DNA from: Gramella sp. MT6
Lineage (GTDB): Bacteria > Bacteroidota > Bacteroidia > Flavobacteriales > Flavobacteriaceae
Direction of reading: 5' to 3'
DNA length: 64,000 bases
Assembly (NCBI RefSeq): GCF_019357415.1
Contig: NZ_CP048410.1
Span: 1,769,001-1,833,000 of the forward strand
Shown here: positions 25,413 to 35,001 of the stretch, piece by piece
Layout: each line of letters starts with the position of its first letter
How positions within the stretch are numbered: the first letter of the stretch is position 1
Position numbers and translations under genes: made by a program
The notes under the pieces: generated by a model
The model's input: the letters and a program-made list of their open reading frames with translations, nothing else
What the model was told of the DNA's origin: nothing
Database searches by the model: none

Positions 25413-26750
25413 GTGAGTAAGAAGATAGCGATACTGGGCGGTGGAGAAAGCGGAATTGGAACTGCAATTCTGGCGAAGAAAAATGGGTATGAGATCTTTC
25501 TTTCAGATAAAGGAAAGATCAAGGATAAATACAAAGAAGTTCTTAAACATATTGAGATCGAGTGGGAAGATGAAAAGCATACTGAGTCGAAGATCTTCGA
25601 TGCAGATGTGGTGATGAAGAGTCCGGGTATTCCAGATACATCTCCAATGATCGTAAAATTGAAGGAGAAAGGGATTCCGGTTATTTCAGAGATCGAGTTC
25701 GCATCCTGGTTTTCTGAAGTTCCTATCATAGGAATTACAGGAAGTAACGGTAAAACTACGGTAACCAATCTGGTGCAGCATTTACTGAAGGAAGGCGGAA
25801 TTGATTCCGGAATGGGAGGAAATATCGGTAATAGCTACGCCAAGTTGGTAGCCGAAGAAAACCACGATTGGTACGTGCTGGAGCTAAGTAGTTTTCAGCT
25901 GGATGGGATTGTAGATTTCAGGCCGCATATAGCCATACTTACGAATATCACTCCAGATCATTTGGATAGGTATGAGTATAAACTGGAGAACTATATCGCC
26001 TCGAAATTCAGAATTGCAGAAAATCAAACTGAAGATGATTATTTCATCTACGATGCAGATGATAAGAATATTACAGACTGGCTTGAAAAAAATCCGGTAA
26101 GATCTCAAAAACTGCCTTTTTCAATAGAGAAGAAAATTGAGAATGGCGCTTATATAGAAAATGAAAATATTGTTGTAACAATTAATAACACCAAGTTTAC
26201 TATGCCAACATCAGAACTTGCCCTTCAAGGCAAACATAATGCTAAAAATGCTATGGCTGCGGCCACAGTGTCCCAACTGCTCCGAATTAGAAAGCAAACG
26301 ATTAGAGAGAGTATGTCAAATTTCCAGGGAGTGGAACACCGCCTTGAAAAAGTGCTGAAGATTAACAATGTGCTCTACATCAATGATTCCAAAGCTACCA
26401 ATGTGAACGCAACTTTTTATGCGCTGGAGAGTATGGAATCTGAAACGGTCTGGATCGTTGGAGGAGTGGATAAGGGGAATGTGTATGATGACCTTCTCCC
26501 ATTGGTGAATGAAAAGGTGAAAGCCATTATCTGCCTTGGTGTTGATAATCAAAAGATCAAAGCTTCATTTGGGAATATCGTGGAAACTATGGTAGAAACT
26601 ACCTCAATGAGTGAGGCGGTGCAAATGGCTTATAGACTTGCAGAAAAAGGAGATAACGTGTTGCTTTCTCCGGCATGCGCAAGTTTCGATCTGTTCGAAA
26701 ATTACGAGGACAGGGGAAGACAATTTAAAGATGCAGTTAGAAATTTATAA
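25413..26750 (+). CDS. murD: UDP-MurNAc-L-alanine:D-glutamate ligase
   Basis: This 445-residue ligase adds D-glutamate to UDP-MurNAc-L-Ala. The start is GTG at 25413. The N-terminal Rossmann-like domain opens with ILGGGESGIGTA, the ATP-binding GSNGKTT is at 110-116, and NDSKATNVNAT, followed by LSPACASFDLFENYEDRG, is the MurD C-terminal pattern. It ends the first half of the cluster; the 119-base gap to ftsW is the longest within the cluster and contains a dispersed repeat. Confidence 0.96.
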   Translation: MSKKIAILGGGESGIGTAILAKKNGYEIFLSDKGKIKDKYKEVLKHIEIEWEDEKHTESKIFDADVVMKSPGIPDTSPMIVKLKEKGIPVISEIEFASWFSEVPIIGITGSNGKTTVTNLVQHLLKEGGIDSGMGGNIGNSYAKLVAEENHDWYVLELSSFQLDGIVDFRPHIAILTNITPDHLDRYEYKLENYIASKFRIAENQTEDDYFIYDADDKNITDWLEKNPVRSQKLPFSIEKKIENGAYIENENIVVTINNTKFTMPTSELALQGKHNAKNAMAAATVSQLLRIRKQTIRESMSNFQGVEHRLEKVLKINNVLYINDSKATNVNATFYALESMESETVWIVGGVDKGNVYDDLLPLVNEKVKAIICLGVDNQKIKASFGNIVETMVETTSMSEAVQMAYRLAEKGDNVLLSPACASFDLFENYEDRGRQFKDAVRNL

Positions 26751-26760
26751 GATTTAGAGG

Positions 26761-26849
26761 ACGTCATCCTGTCCCGATGATTCGGGAGTTACAGGATTTA
26801 TAAAAATAAATTGATTAGAAGCTGAAATAAGGTCAGCTTGACGAAATAA
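26761..26849. repeat. composite dispersed repeat between murD and ftsW
   Basis: The left part is a palindrome: CCTGT CCCGA (26768-26777), TGAT loop, TCGGG (26782-26786), AGTT, ACAGG (26791-26795), preceded by ACGTCAT. The right part (26821-26847, GCTGAAATAA, GGTCAGC, TTGACGAAA) is, in reverse complement, a near match to the repeat at 4119-4147. The two outer ends (CGTCA and TGACG) mirror each other, so the whole is one large inverted element. It breaks the otherwise gapless cluster and may form an mRNA hairpin. Confidence 0.65.
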
Positions 26850-26869
26850 AATAGATAGAAAAGACGCAA

Positions 26870-28078
26870 ATGAGCAACGTTTTTGCAAATCTTAAAGGAG
26901 ACAAGGTAATCTGGGCAGTAGCCGGACTGTTGGCGATATTTTCATTTTTGCCGGTTTACAGTGCCAGTAGTAACCTTGCTTATCTTCATGGTGATGGAAG
27001 TACTTCCGGATATCTGGTAGTGCACTTCTTCCATTTGCTGCTTGGGTTTTGCGTGTTGTTCGCAGTTCATAAAATACCCTACCATTATTTTCGTGGTATT
27101 TCGATATTGTTATTGCCGGTGGTTATATTATTGCTTTTAATAACCATCGCTCAGGGAACTACTATCGATGGTGCTTATGCCAGTAGATGGATTCAGATCC
27201 CGGTGGTTAATGTGTCGTTTCAGTCTTCGACTCTGGCATCCGTTGTACTGATGGTTTACGTAGCCAGATATCTGTCCAAGATCACCGAAAGAACAGTTAC
27301 ATTTAAAGAGACAATTCTTCCACTTTGGCTGCCTGTTTTCGCGGTATTAGTATTAATTTTGCCGGCCAATTTCTCCACAACGGCGATCATTTTCTGTATG
27401 ACGCTGGTGTTGATGTTCTTAGGTGGATATCCCATTAAATATCTTGGTGCAATTGTAGGCGTAGGGATCATAATGCTGAGCATTTTTGTCCTTACCGCCA
27501 AGGCATTTCCTGGTCTTATGCCAAACCGAGTGGATACCTGGACCAGCAGGATTGAAACATTTTTTGATGATGAAGAGGGAGCGGAGCAATATCAGGTTGA
27601 AAAAGCTAAAATTGCTATCGCCCAGGGAGGCATCACCGGAACCGGAATTGGAAAAAGTGTTCAAAGAAATTTTTTACCTCAATCATCTTCAGATTTTATC
27701 TACGCGATAATTGTTGAAGAAATGGGATTAATAGGTGCTTTTGGAGTGATGCTTGCATATTTACTGTTGCTTTTTAGAATAGTAATTGTTGCTACTAAAG
27801 CCAATACTGTCTTTGGAAAACTCGTTGTAATGGGCGTAGGCCTGCCAGTGGTTTTCCAGGCGCTTATCAATATGGGGGTTGCTGTGGAATTGTTCCCTGT
27901 AACCGGACAAACACTGCCTCTTGTGAGTAGTGGAGGAACGTCTATCTGGATGACCTGTATTGCACTTGGAATTATTTTGAGCGTAAGTGCGAAGAGAGAA
28001 GAATTAAAGGAATCTGAAAATAAAGAATTGGAAGGCGAGGAAGAAAATCCTCTGGACATCTTAAGTGAAGCAATATGA
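26870..28078 (+). CDS. ftsW: septal peptidoglycan polymerase FtsW
   Basis: A 402-residue SEDS-family membrane protein with about ten hydrophobic segments that polymerises glycan strands from lipid II at the septum together with FtsI. SEDS hallmarks include PVYSASS near the N-terminus, YASRWIQIP and [11 protein letters not shown] in the middle, and [16 protein letters not shown] and [20 protein letters not shown] near the C-terminus. The C-terminal tail is acidic ([11 protein letters not shown]). Its end overlaps murG by four bases. FtsW is preferred over RodA because of the cluster. Confidence 0.95.
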   Translation: MSNVFANLKGDKVIWAVAGLLAIFSFLPVYSASSNLAYLHGDGSTSGYLVVHFFHLLLGFCVLFAVHKIPYHYFRGISILLLPVVILLLLITIAQGTTIDGAYASRWIQIPVVNVSFQSSTLASVVLMVYVARYLSKITERTVTFKETILPLWLPVFAVLVLILPANFSTTAIIFCMTLVLMFLGGYPIKYLGAIVGVGIIMLSIFVLTAKAFPGLMPNRVDTWTSRIETFFDDEEGAEQYQVEKAKIAIAQGGITGTGIGKSVQRNFLPQSSSDFIYAIIVEEMGLIGAFGVMLAYLLLLFRIVIVATKANTVFGKLVVMGVGLPVVFQALINMGVAVELFPVTGQTLPLVSSGGTSIWMTCIALGIILSVSAKREELKESENKELEGEEENPLDILSEAI

Positions 28079-29169
28079 AAGAAGGTTTACGCGTCATATT
28101 ATCCGGTGGAGGAACAGGAGGGCATATCTATCCTGCCATTGCTATTGCCGATGAAATAAAGAGAAGGCATCCAGATGCGGAAATTCGCTTTGTTGGTGCA
28201 AAAGATCGTATGGAGATGGAGAAGGTGCCGCAAGCTGGTTATGAGATCGAAGGTCTTTGGATTAGCGGCGTAGATAGATCTTTCAGTCTTAAGAATTTCA
28301 TATTCCCTTTTAAATTAATGAGCAGTCTTTCCAGATCAAGAAAGATCATCAAAAGGTTTAAGCCAGATATCGTGATTGGGACCGGTGGATTTGCCAGTGG
28401 ACCTTTGCTTAGAGTGGCTATTTCGAAAGGAATTCCAACTCTGATCCAGGAACAGAATTCATTACCGGGAATCACTAATCGTATTTTAGCTAAGCATGCA
28501 GATACGATCTGCGCTGCTTATGAAAAAGTAAAGGAAGTTTTCCCTGCTGATAAAACTATCATCACCGGTAATCCGGTTAGGCAGGATCTTCTAGAAGTAA
28601 ATAAATTGAGGGAAGAAGCCTTGAGTCATTTTAACCTGTCTAAAGAAAAGAAAACTGTTCTGGTGCTTGGAGGAAGTCTTGGTGCCCGAAGGATCAATAA
28701 ACTTATAGAGAACGATCTCAAGAAGTTTAAAGATGAAGACGTTCAGCTCATATGGCAGATAGGTAAGCTATACTACGATGATTATAAAAAATATGATTCG
28801 GTCAATGTGAGAGCGAAAGAATTCATTAATAGAATGGATTATGCTTATGCCGCTGCAGATGTGATCATTTCAAGAGCTGGAGCTGGAAGTGTTTCAGAAC
28901 TTTGCATTGTTGGGAAACCGGTATTATTCATTCCATCACCTAATGTGGCTGAAAACCATCAAGCCAAAAATGCCATGGCGGTAACAGATCATGATGCCGG
29001 CTTGATGATCACTGAAGATGAATTGAATGAAAGGTTCGAGCCTTGTTTTTTCAGTTTGCTACACGACGAAAGAAGACTGAACCGTTTTGCTCAGAATATT
29101 AAAAAACTGGCTTTGCCAAATGCAACTTCAGACATTGTAGATGAAGTTGAAAAGCTGATAAAAAAATAA
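28075..29169 (+). CDS. murG: UDP-GlcNAc transferase to lipid I (MurG)
   Basis: A 364-residue peripheral membrane glycosyltransferase that converts lipid I to lipid II. The glycine-rich loop [10 protein letters not shown] is at 11-20, followed by [10 protein letters not shown] and [10 protein letters not shown]. The GT28 C-terminal domain has [12 protein letters not shown] and a [14 protein letters not shown] donor-binding stretch. Length is normal. It overlaps ftsW by four bases and precedes murC by seven. Confidence 0.96.
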   Translation: MKEGLRVILSGGGTGGHIYPAIAIADEIKRRHPDAEIRFVGAKDRMEMEKVPQAGYEIEGLWISGVDRSFSLKNFIFPFKLMSSLSRSRKIIKRFKPDIVIGTGGFASGPLLRVAISKGIPTLIQEQNSLPGITNRILAKHADTICAAYEKVKEVFPADKTIITGNPVRQDLLEVNKLREEALSHFNLSKEKKTVLVLGGSLGARRINKLIENDLKKFKDEDVQLIWQIGKLYYDDYKKYDSVNVRAKEFINRMDYAYAAADVIISRAGAGSVSELCIVGKPVLFIPSPNVAENHQAKNAMAVTDHDAGLMITEDELNERFEPCFFSLLHDERRLNRFAQNIKKLALPNATSDIVDEVEKLIKK

Positions 29170-29176
29170 ATTAGAA

Positions 29177-30532
29177 GTGAAGGATCTTAACCACATAAAA
29201 CATTTTTATTTCATCGGTATCGGTGGAATTGGGATGAGTGCGCTTGCCAGGTATTTCAAGGCGAAGGGCAACTTTGTGGCTGGATATGATCGCACTTCAA
29301 CCGAATTGACCAGAACCCTGGAAAAAGAAGGTATAGAAGTCAATTATCAGGACGACTTGGGAATGATCCCGGAAACGATCCTTCAGAATAAAGAAAATAC
29401 ACTTGTAGTATATACTCCTGCAGTTCCAAAAGAGCTGAAGCAGTTTCTGCATCTCAAAGAAAATTTTGAGATCGTGAAAAGAGCACAGCTGCTGGGAATG
29501 GTAACTCGTGAAAAATATTGCCTTGCCGTTGCTGGTACCCACGGTAAAACGACAACCACGGCAATTCTTGGGCATTTGCTTAAAGAAACCGGGGCAAAGG
29601 TCACTGCTTTCCTTGGCGGCATAAGTGAAGATATTCAGTCTAATTTGATCATGCAGGGAGATGATGTCGTTGTAGTCGAGGCCGATGAATTTGACCGCTC
29701 CTTCCTTAATTTATCTCCGAACCTTGCGGCGATTACCTCTATGGATGCCGATCATCTGGATATCTATGGAGATAAGTCGGAACTGGAAAAATCCTTCAGA
29801 GAATTTGCGGCGAAAGTACCGCAAGATGGAAAATTATTCATCAAAAGTGGATTGCCTCTGGATGGATTCGAGATTGGCATAAATGATGAGAGTGATTTTA
29901 CTGCACAGGATATTAGAATTGAAGATGGGAGTTATGTTTTCGACCTGAAAACCCCTTCAGAAATTATAAAAGATTTAAAATTTAATCTACCCGGCAATCA
30001 TAATTTGCTGAATGCTATAACAGCCCTGGCGATGGCGATCGAGTACGGCTCCCCAACCGACGATCTGGCCAGGGCTTTATATACCTTCAGAGGTGTAAAG
30101 CGTAGATTCAGTTATAAAATAAAAACGGACAACCTGGTTTTGATAGATGACTATGCGCATCATCCTACAGAGATCTCTGCAGTACACCAGGCCGTTCGTG
30201 AAATGTACCCCAACAAAAAAGTTTTAGCGGTTTTTCAGCCCCACCTGTTCAGCCGTACCCGTGACTTCGCTGAAGATTTTGCCTCAAGCCTTTCAGAATT
30301 CGATAAGGTGTTTCTGCTGGATATTTATCCTGCCCGGGAATTACCAATTGAAGGTATATCTTCAGCCTGGTTGCTGGATAAAATTTTGAATCCGGAAAAA
30401 ACTCTCGTTACTAAATCTGAATTACAGGAAAAGATCAAGGCTGAAAATGCCGAGGTCATAGTTATGATTGGTGCCGGAGACATTGGAGAAGAAGTTGAAA
30501 AAGTAAAAAAAACATTGTTACATGAAGCGTAG
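29177..30532 (+). CDS. murC: UDP-MurNAc:L-alanine ligase
   Basis: A 451-residue ligase starting the stem peptide by adding L-alanine to UDP-MurNAc. GTG start at 29177. The N-terminal nucleotide fold FIGIGGIGMSALA, the ATP-binding GTHGKTT (120-126), VEADEFDRSFL, and DYAHHPTEISA followed by FQPHLFSRT are characteristic MurC segments. The end overlaps ftsQ by 11 bases. As in many Bacteroidota, neither murB nor ddl follows here, unlike the E. coli cluster. Confidence 0.96.
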   Translation: MKDLNHIKHFYFIGIGGIGMSALARYFKAKGNFVAGYDRTSTELTRTLEKEGIEVNYQDDLGMIPETILQNKENTLVVYTPAVPKELKQFLHLKENFEIVKRAQLLGMVTREKYCLAVAGTHGKTTTTAILGHLLKETGAKVTAFLGGISEDIQSNLIMQGDDVVVVEADEFDRSFLNLSPNLAAITSMDADHLDIYGDKSELEKSFREFAAKVPQDGKLFIKSGLPLDGFEIGINDESDFTAQDIRIEDGSYVFDLKTPSEIIKDLKFNLPGNHNLLNAITALAMAIEYGSPTDDLARALYTFRGVKRRFSYKIKTDNLVLIDDYAHHPTEISAVHQAVREMYPNKKVLAVFQPHLFSRTRDFAEDFASSLSEFDKVFLLDIYPARELPIEGISSAWLLDKILNPEKTLVTKSELQEKIKAENAEVIVMIGAGDIGEEVEKVKKTLLHEA

Positions 30533-31238
30533 TTTAGGTTACATAAAAGCTTTCGTTTTAGTGGCAATCGTTGGCCTTTTATACGGATTTGCCGAAAAAA
30601 GACATAAGTCTCGATCAATCAATGAAGTAGATGTAAAATTTACAGATACTGAAAATCTCTATGTGACTGAGGAAGTGGTTAATAAATTGTTAATACAAAA
30701 TAAACCCTCTGTCTCGAGTATAGATAAAGAAACTTTAGATTTGAATAGGGTCGAAGCCCTTTTAAATAAACATCAAATGATTGAAAATGCGGAAGTTTAC
30801 CTCACACTGGATGGAAAACTGAAAGCACAAGTAAGTCAGAGAAAGCCTATAGGAAGAGTAGTTGGGAATTCTTCTTTCTACCTGGACCGCAATGGGGAAT
30901 TAATGCCGCTTAGCCAATTTTATACAGCGAGAGTACCGCTTATGTTTGGTTTTGATGGGGCTAATGTTACAAAGGCGTACCCTATTGTAAATCATATTAA
31001 GAACGACGAATTCTTAACAAGACATATTACCGGCATCAACCGGCTAAAAGGAGATAAATTTACACTTGAGTTAAGAGAACTGGATTTTGAACTTTATTTT
31101 GGAGACTCGAGTAACGTGGCTTTAAAATTCAACAATTTCAAGGCCTTTTATAAGAAAGCACAGAAAGAAAATAAATTAGATACCTACAAAAAAGTGAACT
31201 TACAATTTGGTGATCAGGTTGTGTGCACGAAAAAATAG
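30522..31238 (+). CDS. ftsQ: FtsQ-like cell division protein
   Basis: A 238-residue bitopic protein with a short cytoplasmic start, one membrane helix (about 7-24) and a periplasmic POTRA-like region (VDVKFTDTENLYVTEEVVNK) followed by an FtsQ/DivIB-type beta domain (SFYLDRNGELMPLSQFYT). Similarity to proteobacterial FtsQ is low, but topology and position between murC and ftsA are decisive. FtsQ recruits FtsL/FtsB to the divisome. The start overlaps murC by 11 bases; ftsA follows after three. Confidence 0.88.
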   Translation: MKRSLGYIKAFVLVAIVGLLYGFAEKRHKSRSINEVDVKFTDTENLYVTEEVVNKLLIQNKPSVSSIDKETLDLNRVEALLNKHQMIENAEVYLTLDGKLKAQVSQRKPIGRVVGNSSFYLDRNGELMPLSQFYTARVPLMFGFDGANVTKAYPIVNHIKNDEFLTRHITGINRLKGDKFTLELRELDFELYFGDSSNVALKFNNFKAFYKKAQKENKLDTYKKVNLQFGDQVVCTKK

Positions 31239-31241
31239 TTT

Positions 31242-32594
31242 ATGGAACAAAACGATATTGCAGTAGGATTAGATATTGGAACAACCAAGATTGTGGCTAT
31301 GATAGGCCGCAAGAATGAGTACGGCAAGGTAGAGATCATTGGGATTGGAAAATCCAAGTCTCTTGGTGTACATAGGGGAGTAGTGAATAATATCACTCAA
31401 ACCATCCAATCTATCCAGCAGGCAATACAGGAAGCAGAAGCCGATAGTGGTTTAAAGATTAGTGAAGTTGTGGTTGGAATTGCTGGGCAGCATATTAGAA
31501 GCCTTCAGCATAGTGATTATATAACCCGTCAGAATCCTGATGAAGTGATAGATGCAGATGATATTCATACGCTTTGCAATCAGGTTCACAAATTGGTGAT
31601 GTTGCCGGGAGAAGAGATCATACACGTTCTTCCTCAGGAATTCAAAGTAGACGGTCAGGCCGAAATTAAAGAGCCTATCGGGATGTACGGTGGGAGACTG
31701 GAAGCTAATTTCCATGTGGTAGTAGGACAGGTTTCTTCTATCAGGAATATTGGAAGATGTGTGAAAAGTGCCGGACTTGAACTTTCAGCCGTTACCCTGG
31801 AGCCGTTAGCTTCAGCAAACGCAGTTTTAAGTCAGGAGGAGAAGGAGGCCGGAGTGGCGCTTATTGATATAGGTGGTGGTACAACCGACCTTGCAATTTT
31901 CAAAGATGGAATTATTCGTCATACGGCGGTGATTCCTTTCGGAGGTAATGTGATTACTGAAGACATCAAGGAAGGTTGCTCGATCATTGAAAAGCAGGCT
32001 GAGTTGCTGAAAATTAAATTCGGTTCAGCATGGCCTGGGGAAAATAAGGATAATGAGATCGTGTCTATTCCGGGATTAAGAGGAAGAGAGCCGAAGGAAA
32101 TTACCCTGAAGAATCTTTCAAAGATCATTCATGCAAGAGTGGTAGAGATCATCGAGCAGGTTTACCTGGAGATCAAGAACTACGGTCATGATGAGCAAAA
32201 GAAAAAATTGATCGCCGGTCTAGTATTAACCGGTGGTGGTGCGCAATTAAAGCATATTAAGCAACTGGCGGAATATATCACTGGGATGGATACCAGGATT
32301 GGATATCCTAATGAGCATTTAGCCGGCACGAACGATTCGGAAACTACCAGCCCGGTTTATGCAACCGCTGTTGGTTTGGTAATGAACAGTCTTGAGAAAG
32401 GGAATAGCCGTTTTCAGGAAGAAGCTGTTCTTTCAGACAATAGTCCGGTAGAGGATTCCGAAGAAAATGAAGAACGAGATCAGTTTCAGGATGAAGCAGA
32501 TCAAGAGGAACAAACCTCGAAAAAAGTTGCCCGCAAAAGCATTTTTGATAAGTGGGCAGAAAAATTCAAAGATTTTTTAGATAACGCAGAGTAA
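31242..32594 (+). CDS. ftsA: cell division ATPase FtsA
   Basis: A 450-residue actin-like protein that anchors FtsZ to the membrane. The phosphate-binding motifs are VGLDIGTTKIVAMIG at the N-terminus and LIDIGGGTTDLAIF in the middle; the 1C domain lies between them. The last 25 residues form an amphipathic, Lys/Phe/Trp-containing helix (SIFDKWAEKFKDFLDNAE), the membrane-targeting sequence, separated from the core by an acidic linker rich in Glu and Asp (about 395-425). ftsZ follows after 28 bases. Confidence 0.96.
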   Translation: MEQNDIAVGLDIGTTKIVAMIGRKNEYGKVEIIGIGKSKSLGVHRGVVNNITQTIQSIQQAIQEAEADSGLKISEVVVGIAGQHIRSLQHSDYITRQNPDEVIDADDIHTLCNQVHKLVMLPGEEIIHVLPQEFKVDGQAEIKEPIGMYGGRLEANFHVVVGQVSSIRNIGRCVKSAGLELSAVTLEPLASANAVLSQEEKEAGVALIDIGGGTTDLAIFKDGIIRHTAVIPFGGNVITEDIKEGCSIIEKQAELLKIKFGSAWPGENKDNEIVSIPGLRGREPKEITLKNLSKIIHARVVEIIEQVYLEIKNYGHDEQKKKLIAGLVLTGGGAQLKHIKQLAEYITGMDTRIGYPNEHLAGTNDSETTSPVYATAVGLVMNSLEKGNSRFQEEAVLSDNSPVEDSEENEERDQFQDEADQEEQTSKKVARKSIFDKWAEKFKDFLDNAE

Positions 32595-32622
32595 TAAAGA
32601 TACAACCAGTAAAACAGAGTTT

Positions 32623-34608
32623 ATGAGCAGTACAGAATTTGGAGACATCTCATTCGATTTACCTAAGAATCAATCGAACGTCATCAAAGTGATAGGAGTA
32701 GGCGGTGGAGGAAGCAATGCCATCAACCACATGTTCCAGTTGGGAATTAAAGGGGTTGATTTCGTTGTTTGTAACACAGATTCCCAGGCACTTGAGAACA
32801 GTCCGGTTCCTAATAAGATTCAGTTAGGTGTGACCCTTACCGAAGGACTTGGAGCAGGAGCTAATCCAGAAGTTGGAGAAAAAGCAGCAGTAGAGAGTTT
32901 TGAGGAAATCAAACAAATGCTGGATACCAATACCAAGATGGTATTTATTACTGCCGGTATGGGTGGTGGTACAGGTACTGGAGCTGCGCCAATTATTGCC
33001 AAGCAGGCCAAGGAACTTGGAATTCTAACCGTTGGTATCGTGACCATTCCTTTCCAGTTTGAGGGAAGAAACAGGAATGATCAGGCACAATTAGGAGTGG
33101 AAAGGCTTAGAAGCCATGTAGACTCACTAATTGTGATCAACAACAATAAACTTCGTGAAGTTTATGGAAATCTAGGTTTTAAAGCTGGTTTCTCTAAAGC
33201 AGATGAAGTTCTGGCTACTGCTTCCAGAGGTATTGCTGAAGTAATTACGCATCACTATACACAGAATATTGACTTGCGGGATGCGAAAACCGTATTGAGC
33301 AATTCTGGTACTGCGATCATGGGGTCCGCTCAGGCCTCAGGAGCCAGCAGGGCAACAGATGCCATTATGAAAGCTCTTGACTCTCCGTTATTAAATGATA
33401 ATAAGATCACCGGTGCCAAAAATGTTTTACTGCTAATTGTATCTGGAAACGAAGAGATCACTATAGACGAAATTGGAGAAATTAACGATCATATTCAGGC
33501 AGAAGCCGGTCACAGTGCAAACATCATTATGGGTGTGGGTGAAGACGAGGCCCTGGAAGATTCTATCGCTGTAACTATCATCGCTACTGGTTTCGATGTA
33601 GAGCAGCAAAATGAGATCACGAATACTGAAACTAAGAAGATCATCCATACTCTGGAAGATGAGCAAAAAGCTGAACAGGATCTTACTACTAAAAAGACCG
33701 GTCCTATTTCCCAGGTGACCAATTCACCGGTAAATAAACCTTCAGAAAATCTTTTGCAATTTGAAGAGCCGGCAAAGGAAGAAAAGATCATTCATACTTT
33801 AGATGAGAACATAGAGGAAGTTGACGAAATAGGAAACATTCAAAAAAAAGTAGATGATGTCCTTAAGACTCCAGATTTCGCTAGAAAACTTGATGTGATC
33901 TATGAGGAAGTGGATCCTGAAGATTTCATTATCAATGATACCAGCGAAGAGGTAAAAGGTATGGAGGTGAATGAGCCTGAAGAAGTTCAGCCAGAAACCA
34001 AAGAACAGTTCATGTTCACTTTTGATATGCCTATGAACCAGGAAGAGGAGAAAAAACCAACTTCCAAATCTGAAGAAGTAACCAGGCATAGTCTTGAGGA
34101 AGAAGAGGAAGATACGAGGAATATTAAAGTTAACGAGGCTATCGAGATCGTTCCTGTAACTGAAAGTTCAGCCCAAGGAATTAAGAGATACAGTCTTGAT
34201 GATTATATGGAAATGGAAGAAAGGCTTGAAAAGTCAAAGGCTCCAAAGAAAGAAGAGCCTAAAGACGAGACTATAGCTTTTGAAAAGAAAACTGTGGCTC
34301 CTTCTCCTGAAAAAGAGAATACTGGAGATGATCACGATCCTTTTGATAATCCTATTTCTTCTGAGGTTGTAAGACAAAGAACTGCAGAGAGAAAGGCCAA
34401 AATGAAGGAATTCAATTATAAGTTCAGAACTGGATCTGCTCAAATAGACGAGATAGAGAAACAGCCAGCTTATAAAAGAGCAGGAATAGAGCTTGATAAT
34501 TCAAAACCTGGAGAGGGTAAATTATCCCGTACCAGTATAGATCAGGACGAGAATAATGATCTTCACTTCAGGAAGAACAACTCTTTTCTACATGATAATG
34601 TAGATTAA
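32623..34608 (+). CDS. ftsZ: cell division protein FtsZ with a very long C-terminal extension
   Basis: A 661-residue tubulin-like GTPase that forms the Z-ring. The GTPase core occupies about residues 18-325, with GVGGGGSNAI and the tubulin signature GGGTGTG at 114-120. The remaining 335 or so residues are acidic, low-complexity linker plus basic patches, nearly doubling the size of E. coli FtsZ. Conserved-looking islands in the tail include IKRYSLDDYMEMEERL and the end HFRKNNSFLHDNVD, candidate sites for FtsA binding. A bidirectional terminator follows 13 bases later. Confidence 0.96.
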   Translation: MSSTEFGDISFDLPKNQSNVIKVIGVGGGGSNAINHMFQLGIKGVDFVVCNTDSQALENSPVPNKIQLGVTLTEGLGAGANPEVGEKAAVESFEEIKQMLDTNTKMVFITAGMGGGTGTGAAPIIAKQAKELGILTVGIVTIPFQFEGRNRNDQAQLGVERLRSHVDSLIVINNNKLREVYGNLGFKAGFSKADEVLATASRGIAEVITHHYTQNIDLRDAKTVLSNSGTAIMGSAQASGASRATDAIMKALDSPLLNDNKITGAKNVLLLIVSGNEEITIDEIGEINDHIQAEAGHSANIIMGVGEDEALEDSIAVTIIATGFDVEQQNEITNTETKKIIHTLEDEQKAEQDLTTKKTGPISQVTNSPVNKPSENLLQFEEPAKEEKIIHTLDENIEEVDEIGNIQKKVDDVLKTPDFARKLDVIYEEVDPEDFIINDTSEEVKGMEVNEPEEVQPETKEQFMFTFDMPMNQEEEKKPTSKSEEVTRHSLEEEEEDTRNIKVNEAIEIVPVTESSAQGIKRYSLDDYMEMEERLEKSKAPKKEEPKDETIAFEKKTVAPSPEKENTGDDHDPFDNPISSEVVRQRTAERKAKMKEFNYKFRTGSAQIDEIEKQPAYKRAGIELDNSKPGEGKLSRTSIDQDENNDLHFRKNNSFLHDNVD

Positions 34609-34620
34609 TTTTCAACCTAG

Positions 34621-34661
34621 CCAATAAAAAAGGGACGCAAATCGCGTCCCTTTTTTTATTG
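34621..34661. terminator. bidirectional terminator after ftsZ
   Basis: GGGACGC (34632-34638) pairs with GCGTCCC (34644-34650) around loop AAATC, and the flanking CCAATAAAAAA and TTTTTTTATTGG extend the stem. The A-run and T-run allow termination from both strands; the opposing gene ends at 34679. Confidence 0.93.
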
Positions 34662-34678
34662 GTTAAATCGAGATATAA

Positions 34679-34882
34679 TTAGTTCTGGCTTTGAGCCTGA
34701 ACTTCATCTGTATCTCTTCTGTACTTCAACATGGAAATTCCTGCTACGAAGAATACGAAGCCAAGGATAGTGAGAGCCCAGGGGCTGAGCATTAATGCAA
34801 CACTACCAAAAATTCCTAATACTCCCATTACAAGTGCGATCGCACCTCCAATAAGCATAATCATTGCTAAGATTTTAATCAT
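34679..34882 (-). CDS. small two-helix membrane protein
   Basis: A 67-residue protein with two hydrophobic segments, about 3-30 and 33-52, rich in Gly, Ala and Leu, then a charged tail (KYRRDTDEVQAQSQN). No family recognised. A minus-strand TACTTTTA at 34906-34913 resembles a -7 box and predicts a leader of about 20 bases. It converges on ftsZ at a shared terminator. Probably an inner-membrane protein. Confidence 0.65.
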   Translation of the reverse strand: MIKILAMIMLIGGAIALVMGVLGIFGSVALMLSPWALTILGFVFFVAGISMLKYRRDTDEVQAQSQN

Positions 34883-35001
34883 AACTTAAATTATTGGTTA
34901 TGGAATAAAAGTAGCTAAACAATTGAGACCATGATTAATATTAACAAATTTTAAAATTCCTTTTAGGGAGTTTAACTTGATTTTTCCGAATCTGAGATAA
35001 A

